Source: Planctomycetota bacterium
Lineage (GTDB): Bacteria > Planctomycetota > Phycisphaerae > UBA1845
Direction: 5' to 3'
NCBI GenBank assembly: GCA_022566435.1
Contig: JADFIX010000012.1
Span: forward strand, 1 to 14,427
DNA: 14,427 nt
Numbering within the stretch: the stretch's first letter is position 1; the number at the start of each line of letters is the position of its first letter. Shown here one piece after another: positions 1 to 6,969 of the stretch. Both the position numbers and the translations under genes were made by a program. Under the pieces are notes generated by a model. It was not told the DNA's origin, searched no databases, and saw only the letters and a program-made list of their open reading frames with translations.

Positions 1-33
1 GGACGACGCCACAATTCTTTGACACTTCAACAC

Positions 34-345
34 CTAGACGCGCATCTGTTGAATATCGCGGTAGGCATCCGTAAGCTTGTTGCGCACCTCCATCAGAAGA
101 TCGAACGCGATCCCCGCCTTGTTGACGGCGTGGAGAACCTCCACCAGGTTGTACGTTTCGCCCGTCTGCAAACGCTGTACCCCCTCGGACGCCTCATTCT
201 GCAGCCGATTCACTTCGTCAAGGCTCTCGAGAAGGATCGTCTTGAAGTTCTTCCCTTTCGGCGCGGCGGCGGGCTGCGCCGGCGGCGAGGCCGCCACACC
301 CTTGATGGGATTGAATTGACCGAAAGCTTGAATCGGATTCGTCAT
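34..345 (-). CDS. fliE: Flagellar hook-basal body protein FliE
   Basis: FliE joins the MS ring (FliF) to the proximal rod and is one of the first substrates of the flagellar export gate. The 103-residue product has the usual FliE length and layout: a variable Ala/Pro-rich N-terminus (about 1-32), then a helical region and the conserved C-terminus. That end reads VNKAGIAFDLLMEVRNKLTD followed by AYRDIQQMRV, close to the family pattern of an RNK-x-x-x-AY-x-x-I-x-x-M ending. An AAGGAA lies 9 bases before the ATG. The gene follows flgC after 26 bases, in the standard flgB-flgC-fliE order. The next gene of the cluster, by family habit fliF, would lie beyond the left edge; the remaining 33 bases show nothing. 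Confidence is high from sequence and context together. Confidence 0.95.
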   Translation of the reverse strand: MTNPIQAFGQFNPIKGVAASPPAQPAAAPKGKNFKTILLESLDEVNRLQNEASEGVQRLQTGETYNLVEVLHAVNKAGIAFDLLMEVRNKLTDAYRDIQQMRV

Positions 346-371
346 GATTCCATATTCCTTCGACGCCCGCG

Positions 372-791
372 TTAGGCGATCAACCGAAGCGTGGACCGCG
401 CCATGGACTTCGTTGTCTCCATCACTGCGATATTGGCTTCGTATGCCCGCGCTGTCACCATCGCATTGACCATCTCCGTTTGATAATCCACATTGGATAC
501 GCGTACATAACCTGTACGATCACCGGTCTTGATCGCGTCACGGTGGGTAGGGTCATAGCGAAAACCGAACGGTGCCGGATCCTCTACGACGTTCGCCACA
601 TGAACACCTGCGGTATTTTTCAAACCGGACGAACGACCGGCGGCATACAGGGCCACGCGACGGCGGTACGGAATCGGACGCCCCGCGTCGTCGCGCGTGA
701 CCTCCTTCATCGCAATGTTACCCGCAATCACGTTGAGGTTCGTCCGGTGCGCTTTCAGGGCGGACGTGCTGACATCAAGTGCGCCGTACAT
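372..791 (-). CDS. flgC: Flagellar proximal rod protein FlgC
   Basis: FlgC is a proximal rod subunit of the flagellar basal body, exported across the inner membrane. The 139-residue product is of normal length. The N-terminal rod motif is recognisable (LDVSTSALKAHRTNLNVIAG, residues 5-24). The C-terminal half has YDPTHRDA (79-86), then GYVRVSNVDYQTEMV and the typical ARAYEANIAVMETTKSM helix (114-130). An oddity is residues 25-33, NIAMKEVTR, where FlgC proteins normally have NIANAxTTR: the second Asn of the N-x-A-N signature is missing. The ATG overlaps the flgB stop by one base (TAATG), and a strong GGGAGGG lies 7 bases upstream at 799-805, so translation is probably coupled to flgB. The identification is firm. 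Confidence 0.94.
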   Translation of the reverse strand: MYGALDVSTSALKAHRTNLNVIAGNIAMKEVTRDDAGRPIPYRRRVALYAAGRSSGLKNTAGVHVANVVEDPAPFGFRYDPTHRDAIKTGDRTGYVRVSNVDYQTEMVNAMVTARAYEANIAVMETTKSMARSTLRLIA

Positions 792-1228
792 TAGCTAACC
801 CTCCCGCGAATCGCTTTCCGTAGCCCCGCGTAAGACCCTCTAAGGAGCGTCGTCGCCAGATCCTGTATCATTCCCGTCTCCGCGAGGTCCGACATCTGCT
901 GCTCGAGCGACATATTGGTCCCGTCGTGAAACAGGATATTCGCCGCAGGCTCGACACTCGGCGTCACCTCGAGAAAACCCGCGGCGTTGGTTGTCACTTC
1001 ACGACCGCTTCGTACCACGAACGCACGACCCGGTTGGCGATCCTGTCGGTCCAATGCGGTACGCAACGCCTTTTGAAAGCCCTTCGTGTCCAGATGACGC
1101 GTGCGATAGCCCGGCGTCTCCGAGTTGGCCACGTTCTGCGCGATCATATTGAGCCTGGCCGCGTTGAAGGATAGAGTCTTGACCAACGACATGACCGTCT
1201 TACCTTCCGCAAGGTCTGCGATAATCAT
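791..1228 (-). CDS. flgB: Flagellar proximal rod protein FlgB
   Basis: FlgB is the proximal rod component next to FliE. The 145-residue product carries the family signature: an N-terminal helix ending LNMIAQNVANSETPGYRTR (26-44, with N-V-A-N and TPGY), a variable middle, and a C-terminal helix around NMSLEQQMSDLAETGMIQDL. The start at 1228 is supported by GGGAG at 1235-1239, 6 bases away; a later ATG giving MSLVKTLS would shorten the N-terminal helix. It is the first gene after a gap of about 200 bases downstream of the sigma-54 activator gene, and a sigma-54-like promoter lies about 80 bases upstream. flgC follows with a one-base overlap. Confidence 0.95.
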   Translation of the reverse strand: MIIADLAEGKTVMSLVKTLSFNAARLNMIAQNVANSETPGYRTRHLDTKGFQKALRTALDRQDRQPGRAFVVRSGREVTTNAAGFLEVTPSVEPAANILFHDGTNMSLEQQMSDLAETGMIQDLATTLLRGSYAGLRKAIRGRVS

Positions 1229-1308
1229 CTATTTCTCCCACAAACGCGTCTAAAAAAGCCTCGAAGCCCATCGCTATCCACGGCAAGGTCTCAGGCAGCG
1301 CCTCGACC

Positions 1309-1325
1309 TACACGCGCCGTGCCAA
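1309..1325 (-). promoter_or_regulatory. Candidate sigma-54 (-24/-12) promoter for flgB-flgC-fliE
   Basis: On the minus strand this reads TTGGCACG-GCGC-GTGTA. The -24 element matches the published consensus (YTGGCACG) completely. The spacing to the -12 element is right, but the -12 element (GTGTA against TTGCW) matches at only three of five bases and has lost the C of the GC pair. It points at flgB, with a predicted start near 1299 and a leader of about 70 bases. An NtrC-type activator is encoded immediately upstream, which makes sigma-54 control plausible. The poor -12 element keeps this tentative. Confidence 0.42.
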
Positions 1326-1436
1326 TCGCCCAGGCCCGCTTGGCGGCCTCTTGGCACGCGTTTCCCTCGACAACAGATCGGCAATTCCCGCGCTTCGGCA
1401 GTTTCTGCGCGTTTCGTTCCGACGCAGTGACCGACC

Positions 1437-2831
1437 TCACGCGCCGATCCCCGCACCGACCAGTACGCCGGCATGGGACGCATCTTCCTCGCGCCATTGC
1501 TTCAATTTCATGCCCAAGGTGCGAACGCCCATGCCTAGGGCTTTGGCCGATTTGGCGCGGTGGCCGTTGAAGCGGGCCAGCGTCCGCTCGACCAAATGCC
1601 GCTCCATATCCTCCAGCATTCGACCCTCGCGCAGCGCGCCGAGATCGGTCGAGACTTTCGAGACCGGATTCAGCCAGGGGCCGATCAAATCCGCGGTCAT
1701 TCGGTCGGTCGTACCCATCGTGGCGGCGCGGCGACACAAATTCTCTAGCTCCCGAACATTGCCCGGCCAGGAATGGCCCATCAGCAGGCGCAGTGCATCC
1801 GGCGCTACGCGCAACACTCGTCCACCATCCTGGCTGGGCACTTTCTCGAGGAAGTATGCCGCGAGTTCCGCAATATCCTCGACCCGATCACGCAACGGGG
1901 GCACCGTCACGGGAAGCACGTTCAGCCGATAAAAAAGGTCCGACCGAAATCGTTTCCGGGTCACCGCCTCTTCCAGGTTTCTATTGGTCGTGGCGATCAC
2001 GCGAACGTCCGCCCGGCGTGTGATGCTGTTGCCCACCCGTTCAAACTCGCCTTCTTGCAACACCCGCAACAATTTGGCTTGCAAGGGCATCGCCATCTCC
2101 GAAATCTCGTCCAGCAAGAGCGTTCCTCCGTCGGCGAGCTCGAACCGCCCTTTCCGGGTTCGGTCCGCACCGGTGAACGCCCCGCGTTCGTGTCCGAACA
2201 GTTCGCTTTCCAGTAGGCCTGACGCCAGGGCGGCACAGTTCAAACAGAGCATCGGTCGGTCCGCACGCGGTGAATGACGATGAAGGTACGCCGCCACCAA
2301 TTCCTTCCCCGTACCCGACTCGCCCATGATGAGCACTGTCGCATGGCTTGCGGCAACTTGATCCAATTGCGCCAGCAATTCGGTCATGGTGTGGCTACGA
2401 CCGACGAGTTCCTTCTGCTTTCGTAGATCGTCGACGGATGTGCGAAGCGCTTCGTTCTCGCGTCGAAGCCGGGCGTGCTCCAGTGCCCGCTCGACGAGAA
2501 CGCATAGCGCCTCTGCCTCGAAAGGCTTCTGAATGTAATCGAATGCGCCCAGCCGCATCGCCTCGACGGCGGTCGAGACGGACGCGTACGCGGTCATCAT
2601 GATGATCGGGATTTCCTCGCCGCTCCCTCGAATCTGCTGGATCAGCGAAAGACCATCCATGCGCGGCATCTTCAAGTCCGTCACCACCAGATCGAATCGT
2701 TCCTTCTTGATCCGCGCCAGTCCCTCCACGGGGTCTTTGTAGGTGTCGACAATGTGGTCCTCGCGGATCAATGTTGCCGCGACCGATTCCCGCATCATTT
2801 CTTTGTCGTCTATGACACAAATTCGAGCCAT
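1437..2831 (-). CDS. Sigma-54-dependent response regulator, NtrC family (flagellar FlrC/FleR type)
   Basis: This is a 464-residue transcription activator with the three classic domains. The receiver (1-115) has acidic D8-D9, the phosphorylatable D52 in VVTDLKMPRMDG, T80 and K102. The AAA+ sigma-54 interaction domain (about 142-375) has Walker A GESGTGKE (170-177), the sigma-54 contact loop GAFTGA (217-222), Walker B TLLLDE (237-242), arginine-finger region RSDLFYRL (296-303) and WPGNVRELEN (355-364). The C-terminal Fis-type helix-turn-helix spans about 410-446. All key residues are intact, so it should hydrolyse ATP and open sigma-54 promoters. AGGAGA lies 7 bases before the ATG. It directly follows the kinase gene with no spacer, so the two are cognate partners. 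Position beside flgN and flgB argues for control of middle or late flagellar genes. The family call is certain; the flagellar role is from context. Confidence 0.93.
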   Translation of the reverse strand: MARICVIDDKEMMRESVAATLIREDHIVDTYKDPVEGLARIKKERFDLVVTDLKMPRMDGLSLIQQIRGSGEEIPIIMMTAYASVSTAVEAMRLGAFDYIQKPFEAEALCVLVERALEHARLRRENEALRTSVDDLRKQKELVGRSHTMTELLAQLDQVAASHATVLIMGESGTGKELVAAYLHRHSPRADRPMLCLNCAALASGLLESELFGHERGAFTGADRTRKGRFELADGGTLLLDEISEMAMPLQAKLLRVLQEGEFERVGNSITRRADVRVIATTNRNLEEAVTRKRFRSDLFYRLNVLPVTVPPLRDRVEDIAELAAYFLEKVPSQDGGRVLRVAPDALRLLMGHSWPGNVRELENLCRRAATMGTTDRMTADLIGPWLNPVSKVSTDLGALREGRMLEDMERHLVERTLARFNGHRAKSAKALGMGVRTLGMKLKQWREEDASHAGVLVGAGIGA

Positions 2832-3695
2832 CTAGTCGTCTCCTGCAGCTTGTTCCACTTGTGCGTCTTTCGGCCGCGCCGGAAGCGACAATTCCAACGA
2901 CGCCCCGCCGCCGGCTCGGCATCCCACACGGATGTGACCGCCGTGGGCTTCCACGATTCGATGGACAATGGCCAGCCCCAACCCCGTACCCGTGTCCTTG
3001 GTCGTGAAGAAGGGATTAAAAATGCGATGCGCGATTTCCGGCGCGATTCCCGGCCCGTCGTCCTCCACTAGGATTCGAACCAGCGAATGATCATCGCCGC
3101 CGAGTCTGAGGCGTATCCACACGGATCCTCCCTGATCGCAAGCGTCGATCGCATTGAAAACAAGGTTCATCACTGCGCGTTCCATCTGAATGGGATCGCA
3201 ATACACCTCGATATCATTCATGCGTCGGTCGACATCGATCTTCACTTGTACGGCACTCGCTTGCGGGGCGGTCTGCGCCAACACGCTCTCGATAATATTA
3301 CCGAGCCGTATACCGCGGCGGTGTGGCCGGGACTCTCCCGCGAAGGCGAGAATGTCGCCCACGATGCTTTCCAGATTGCGCACGCCGACGGAGATCCGCT
3401 GCGCGATGTCTCGCTGCTGGGGCCTGTTTTTCAGATCTTTTTCCAACAGTGACGCGTAGAGCCCGATCGCGCCGAGCGGGTTTCGTATCTCATGCGCCAC
3501 GCCGGCGGCCATCTCGCCCAACGCCGCGAGCCGCTCCCGACGTGCCAACTCCTTGCGCTTTTCAAGCAACTCGTCACGCAGACGTCGCACCTCTCGACCG
3601 AGGATTTCGTGCGACTGCTTGAGGCGCTCGGTCACCTCGTTGTACGACTCGACAATCGTAGCGAGATCGCTCTCACTGACCGTTGCGATAATCAT
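2832..3695 (-). CDS. Soluble sensor histidine kinase, flagellar two-component partner (FlrB/FleS/AtoS type)
   Basis: This 287-residue histidine kinase phosphorylates, by inference, the response regulator encoded next to it. After a short N-terminal coiled coil (about 14-52) comes the dimerisation and phosphoacceptor helix with GEMAAGVAHEIRNPLGAI (H68 is the phosphorylated histidine). The HATPase domain has the N box NLVFNAIDA (177-185), G1 box DDGPGIA (212-218), F box FNPFFTT and G2 box GTGLGL (236-241). There is no membrane segment and no recognisable PAS or GAF domain, so the signal must be internal, perhaps basal-body assembly sensed through the coiled coil. The ATG overlaps the upstream flgN-like stop by one base, with GAGG 7 bases before it. 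It abuts the regulator gene. Confidence 0.92.
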   Translation of the reverse strand: MIIATVSESDLATIVESYNEVTERLKQSHEILGREVRRLRDELLEKRKELARRERLAALGEMAAGVAHEIRNPLGAIGLYASLLEKDLKNRPQQRDIAQRISVGVRNLESIVGDILAFAGESRPHRRGIRLGNIIESVLAQTAPQASAVQVKIDVDRRMNDIEVYCDPIQMERAVMNLVFNAIDACDQGGSVWIRLRLGGDDHSLVRILVEDDGPGIAPEIAHRIFNPFFTTKDTGTGLGLAIVHRIVEAHGGHIRVGCRAGGGASLELSLPARPKDAQVEQAAGDD

Positions 3696-4171
3696 TACGA
3701 CGCCTCATCCAAATGAGTCATGCGCGCGGTGCCGAACCCGTCATCGCGGTAGGCACAAAGCGCCTGCCCCGTCGAGTGCGTCGACCGCATTGCCGATGTG
3801 ACGGCCTGCTTTCTTGCCGACAAAATACGGACATCCTCTTCATCACGGTCGATGAGCACCCGCAACCGGGAACCGATGTCCGCCAGGAGACCCTCGGCTT
3901 CAAGCCGCTGTGTCGAGTCAAACCGAGTTCGATGCGTCGCCCAATCTTTGCGCACCGGCTCCAATCGTTGTACGACTTCGCCGAGCCTTGCCGAAAGCCT
4001 TTGGCGCTTCGCCAAGACGGTGAGCAAGGGATCTATGTCCTCCTTCGTCACCAGTGACCGTTGCTCATCTGCGTACCCCGCCAGCTCGGCGTACAAATCC
4101 ACCTGCTCGTGCAGCAGCGACAGGATGTTCGCAGGGCCAAGTGGCAACGACGTGGCGGAAGCCTTCAACAT
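3695..4171 (-). CDS. flgN: FlgN-like flagellar export chaperone
   Basis: The 158-residue product is almost entirely helical in character. Its N-terminal half (NILSLLHEQVDLYAELAGYA, then LVTKEDIDPLLTVLAKRQRL) has the usual FlgN pattern: a leading helix with repeated Leu and Glu, a short link, then a run of Lys/Arg before a long helix. FlgN binds the hook-filament junction proteins FlgK and FlgL in the cytoplasm and delivers them to the export apparatus. There are no strictly conserved catalytic residues, so the call rests on helix pattern, length and position between flagellar genes. AAGGAG stands 10 bases before the ATG. The gene begins 22 bases after the TPR gene and overlaps the kinase by one base. 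Alternatives are a FliT-like or other small coiled-coil flagellar protein. Confidence 0.68.
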   Translation of the reverse strand: MLKASATSLPLGPANILSLLHEQVDLYAELAGYADEQRSLVTKEDIDPLLTVLAKRQRLSARLGEVVQRLEPVRKDWATHRTRFDSTQRLEAEGLLADIGSRLRVLIDRDEEDVRILSARKQAVTSAMRSTHSTGQALCAYRDDGFGTARMTHLDEAS

Positions 4172-4193
4172 AGTGACCGAGCTCCTTTATGCA

Positions 4194-6581
4194 TCAAAAC
4201 AATTCCGTTTCATTCAGCCAATCGAGGTAGCGCTTCCAGTCCTCGCGACGCTCCGGCGACACACTGCCCTCGAAGGCGGCGTCCGACATCGAATCCACGA
4301 GAATCTCCGCCCGGGCCAAGGCGGCGCGAGCTTCATGAGGCCGACCGAGAAATACGTGACAGTTGATGATTTGCACATACGCCGCCAACCCCGTTGGCGA
4401 GTCCTTGAATATCGCGACCGCCTCTTCGTAGAGCTTCAGCGCCTGGCGGTAATCTTGAGTCTCAAAGTGACAGTCGGCCTCGTAGAGCGTGGCATGCCGA
4501 TAGTAGACTCTCTCCAGTCGACCGAGCGACTCCACCCCGCGACTCTCGTACTCGTCTATGATCCTGCGGTATAAGTCGCGCGCATGACGGAAACGCGATG
4601 CGGCTTCCATCTGCATCTGCTGAATCTCGCCCGCGAAAGACGCATCCGCGGATTCGAGCTTCAACGCCAACGCACTTCGCCGATACGCATCCGCGAGTAG
4701 AAACCGCGTTCGACCGACACGAGAGTCGTCCCCAAAACGCTCGAGGGTCTCCTCCATCACAGCGATCGCCCGCTCGAACTCGTTGACCCTGCTCAGCACA
4801 TCACCCAGGAGAAACTCCGCGTCGGTAAACTCCGGCGCTTGCGGCGTAAAGACGTCCGAGGTATCGGTGACGATCCTCAATGTCGTTTCGGCGAGTGACT
4901 CATTACCCGGTCCCAGTGCCAAGTAACATTCGGCGAGCGGCACCAGCGTCCGTGCGCCGTCCAGAGTCCGCGGAAAGCGGCGATAGCAAGTTTGATACGA
5001 CTCGATCGCCTCCGTGAGTCGACCCATGGCTTGGTACAGTTGCCCGGCTCGAAGGAGCGCGCGGGGCACTAACGCGTGCGCGGGGCGCTCCGACGAAAAC
5101 GAATTGTACAAGTCGATGGCACGCTGCCGCCGACCCGCACGAGCATACAACTCGGCGGCCCGCCACGTCCAAGTCGCCGCACGATCCTCCTTCAAAGCCG
5201 ACCGACGTGCCAGATCCAACGCCACCTCCGCCGCCTCCGCGTAGAGACGCCGTGCGGCGACCGAGGGGGACATCGTCCAATCATCCTCCAACACCGAAGC
5301 GGGCGGTTCGGGTTCGGCGTGGCTCAGACCCTCCGCCCACGCCTCCAGCGCCTGCACAAGCTGCTCAAAAACCATTCGTCCATCAGCGCCCGGGTTCGCC
5401 TCGGCCAGCACCGCGGCAAGGCGGGCGAAGGACAACGATTCCGCTAAGTGCCCCGCCCGACGTTGGTCGCTAGCCATCACACTCAGAGAGGTAAGAAGAA
5501 CCCCGGGATCAAGCAGCGGGTTCGCACGCAATCGCGGCATGTCACTCAACACGATGTCGTACATACTCACCGCGTCATCCGGACGCTCCATGTCATAGAA
5601 CGCTTCCGCCTGACCCACCCGACTGGCAAGCGCGTAAGGACTCTCGGAGTGATAAGTGATCACGTCCTCAAAAAACGACATGGCCTCGAGTGGACGCTGT
5701 GGCCGCCCATCGCTCAACACAACTCGTCCGAGAAGCCACCCGGTCATGGCATGTACTTCGTCTGACGGCGCAAGTCGATTGCGTATTGCCCGCAGGAACC
5801 GTTCGGCCTCGTCGTAGTGCCCGGACTTATAGAGTATCCACGCTTTCAAGTAGGCGAAGCGGTCGCGAAAATCCGTGGCCTCGAATTCCGCTTCATAGCG
5901 TACCAGCATCGTCGATGCGAATTCGAGCCGGCCCGCCGCCTCCAGCAGCTCGATTTTCTGTTCGATCGCCCATAATTTTAGATCGTGCCGATTTGAATCC
6001 ACTGCGACAAGAAAAGCGTCGAGCAATTCGTCCAGCGCCTCGGTAGACAAACCGATGCGCCGTCGCTGCAATTCGATCACGTGGCGCCGGAGATCCGCCG
6101 CTTGGTCCACCGCCCCCGCCACGGCCCTTCCGAAGAATTCGACCGCCAGTTCGTACTCTTTCCGCCACTCATGTGCCCAACCCAAACGAACATGATCGTC
6201 TGCGGTCAACTGCCGGCCACCCAACACGCTTTGGTCATAGTGGTGTGCGATCCGCGCCCCCGTGTCGGCGGATCGACGGCCAAAGCGATTCGCTTCGTCG
6301 TAGTAAGCACGAGCCAGTTGTCGATGGACGTGGGCAAGATCGCTCTGCGTGTAGGTCTCATGTCCCTCGGTGATCAGTTTCTCGCCAAGGACGATCGCCT
6401 GGTCGTGAAGACCGTGGGATATTAGCTGATCTAACACTTCATCCGCTTCCGCGACCGAACGCAGCCGGAGATCGGGCGTCACTCGCCACAGCGAGCCGAC
6501 CAGCAGAAACAGTGACAGGATGAACAAAGGGATTTGCCACTTCCCCGCAACCCGTTCACTGAGATTTGACCAAGCCGTCAT
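4194..6581 (-). CDS. Membrane-anchored tetratricopeptide-repeat protein, unknown function
   Basis: This is a 795-residue protein with one N-terminal membrane segment (IPLFILSLFLLVGSLW, about residues 17-32) followed by a long helical-repeat domain. Clear TPR-like units are AELYARAGRRQRAIDLYNSF (about 476-495), AGQLYQAMGRLTEAIESYQT (512-531), a unit around 590-617 and one around 697-729; the rest is degenerate repeat. TPR arrays bind proteins, and no enzyme motif is seen. I chose the ATG at 6581 because AGGAAG lies 7 bases upstream and the membrane segment then sits at the N-terminus. An in-frame ATG at 6677 with a weaker GAGG would add 32 polar residues. It is first in the apparent flagellar operon, so a role in flagellar assembly, placement or sensing is possible, but this is inference. 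I do not recognise a named family. Confidence 0.85.
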   Translation of the reverse strand: MTAWSNLSERVAGKWQIPLFILSLFLLVGSLWRVTPDLRLRSVAEADEVLDQLISHGLHDQAIVLGEKLITEGHETYTQSDLAHVHRQLARAYYDEANRFGRRSADTGARIAHHYDQSVLGGRQLTADDHVRLGWAHEWRKEYELAVEFFGRAVAGAVDQAADLRRHVIELQRRRIGLSTEALDELLDAFLVAVDSNRHDLKLWAIEQKIELLEAAGRLEFASTMLVRYEAEFEATDFRDRFAYLKAWILYKSGHYDEAERFLRAIRNRLAPSDEVHAMTGWLLGRVVLSDGRPQRPLEAMSFFEDVITYHSESPYALASRVGQAEAFYDMERPDDAVSMYDIVLSDMPRLRANPLLDPGVLLTSLSVMASDQRRAGHLAESLSFARLAAVLAEANPGADGRMVFEQLVQALEAWAEGLSHAEPEPPASVLEDDWTMSPSVAARRLYAEAAEVALDLARRSALKEDRAATWTWRAAELYARAGRRQRAIDLYNSFSSERPAHALVPRALLRAGQLYQAMGRLTEAIESYQTCYRRFPRTLDGARTLVPLAECYLALGPGNESLAETTLRIVTDTSDVFTPQAPEFTDAEFLLGDVLSRVNEFERAIAVMEETLERFGDDSRVGRTRFLLADAYRRSALALKLESADASFAGEIQQMQMEAASRFRHARDLYRRIIDEYESRGVESLGRLERVYYRHATLYEADCHFETQDYRQALKLYEEAVAIFKDSPTGLAAYVQIINCHVFLGRPHEARAALARAEILVDSMSDAAFEGSVSPERREDWKRYLDWLNETELF

Positions 6582-6693
6582 GGGCGCTCTTCCTGAGCTA
6601 GCAAACCAAACCACCGCATCATCCTGACGCGGTTCCTCTCCATGTCGGCAGATATTGCCGATCCGCTTGACCGGCATCTCGCCTCATTTCGAC

Positions 6694-6709
6694 TCGCACC
6701 CAGGTGCGA
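6694..6709. promoter_or_regulatory. Operator-like inverted repeat upstream of the flagellar operon
   Basis: TCGCACC-CA-GGTGCGA is a perfect 7-base inverted repeat around two bases. It lies 113 bases upstream of the preferred TPR start, or 17 bases before the alternative start at 6677. On the minus strand a weak -10-like TATCGC runs into its edge. The symmetry suits a dimeric DNA-binding protein or a small RNA hairpin in the leader. No regulator can be named. Confidence 0.35.
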
Positions 6710-6890
6710 TACACCGCTCGTTTCAGCATTGAAGACGGAAGACGGCTGGATTTCAGGCCCCGTCGTAGCCCTGCCGACGCCACATTGACCCGCGGGGCTG
6801 CCGCCCCCACGCCCGTAGTTTTTCTTCGCCGGCTCGAGGAAGCGCCGATTCTACGCCCCAGATCGATAGCAAGTTTCGGTCACCGCCGCA

Positions 6891-6902
6891 ATTCGATCGA
6901 AT
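6891..6902. promoter_or_regulatory. Perfect 12-base palindrome upstream of pcm
   Basis: ATTCGATCGAAT equals its own reverse complement. It lies 68 bases before the preferred pcm start and runs into the first possible ATG (6901), which is one reason to doubt that ATG as the start. It may be a binding site or chance. Confidence 0.25.
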
Positions 6903-6969
6903 GATTCGCCATCGCAGAATTGGACGCTACACTTGCCCTGAAGAAAATCGCGTGGCGACGTGTGGCAAG

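Larger units (their letters stand above)
6582..6969. other. Divergent intergenic region between the TPR/flagellar operon and pcm
   Basis: About 390 bases separate the two divergent starts chosen here. The left part (to 6677) could be a 32-codon N-terminal extension of the TPR gene, and the right part (from 6901) could be a 23-codon extension of pcm. The stretch holds two strong palindromes, at 6694-6709 and 6891-6902. I found no convincing -35/-10 pair or sigma-54 site for either direction, and no RNA gene. Confidence 0.6.

Noticed and set aside
1333..1348. Bulged GGCC/GGCC hairpin after the response regulator gene
   Set aside because: It has no T-tract on the minus strand and an imperfect stem; not enough to call a terminator.
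1351..1932. 193-codon plus-strand open frame opposite the response regulator
   Set aside because: It is an antisense shadow of a fully intact regulator gene; the Arg/Ser-rich composition is typical of a GC-rich shadow frame.
3071..3081. GGTTCGAATCC on the minus strand, like a tRNA T-arm
   Set aside because: The flanking bases do not form the five-pair stem, no other tRNA arms are present, and it lies within the kinase ATP-binding domain coding sequence.
3798..4574. 258-codon plus-strand open frame opposite the flgN-like and TPR genes
   Set aside because: It runs across two real genes and their junction and has no family features.
6920..6937. TTGGACGCTACACTTGCC, resembling a sigma-54 promoter before pcm
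   Set aside because: The GG-to-GC distance is one base too long and the -24 half lacks the CAC; sigma-54 spacing is strict.
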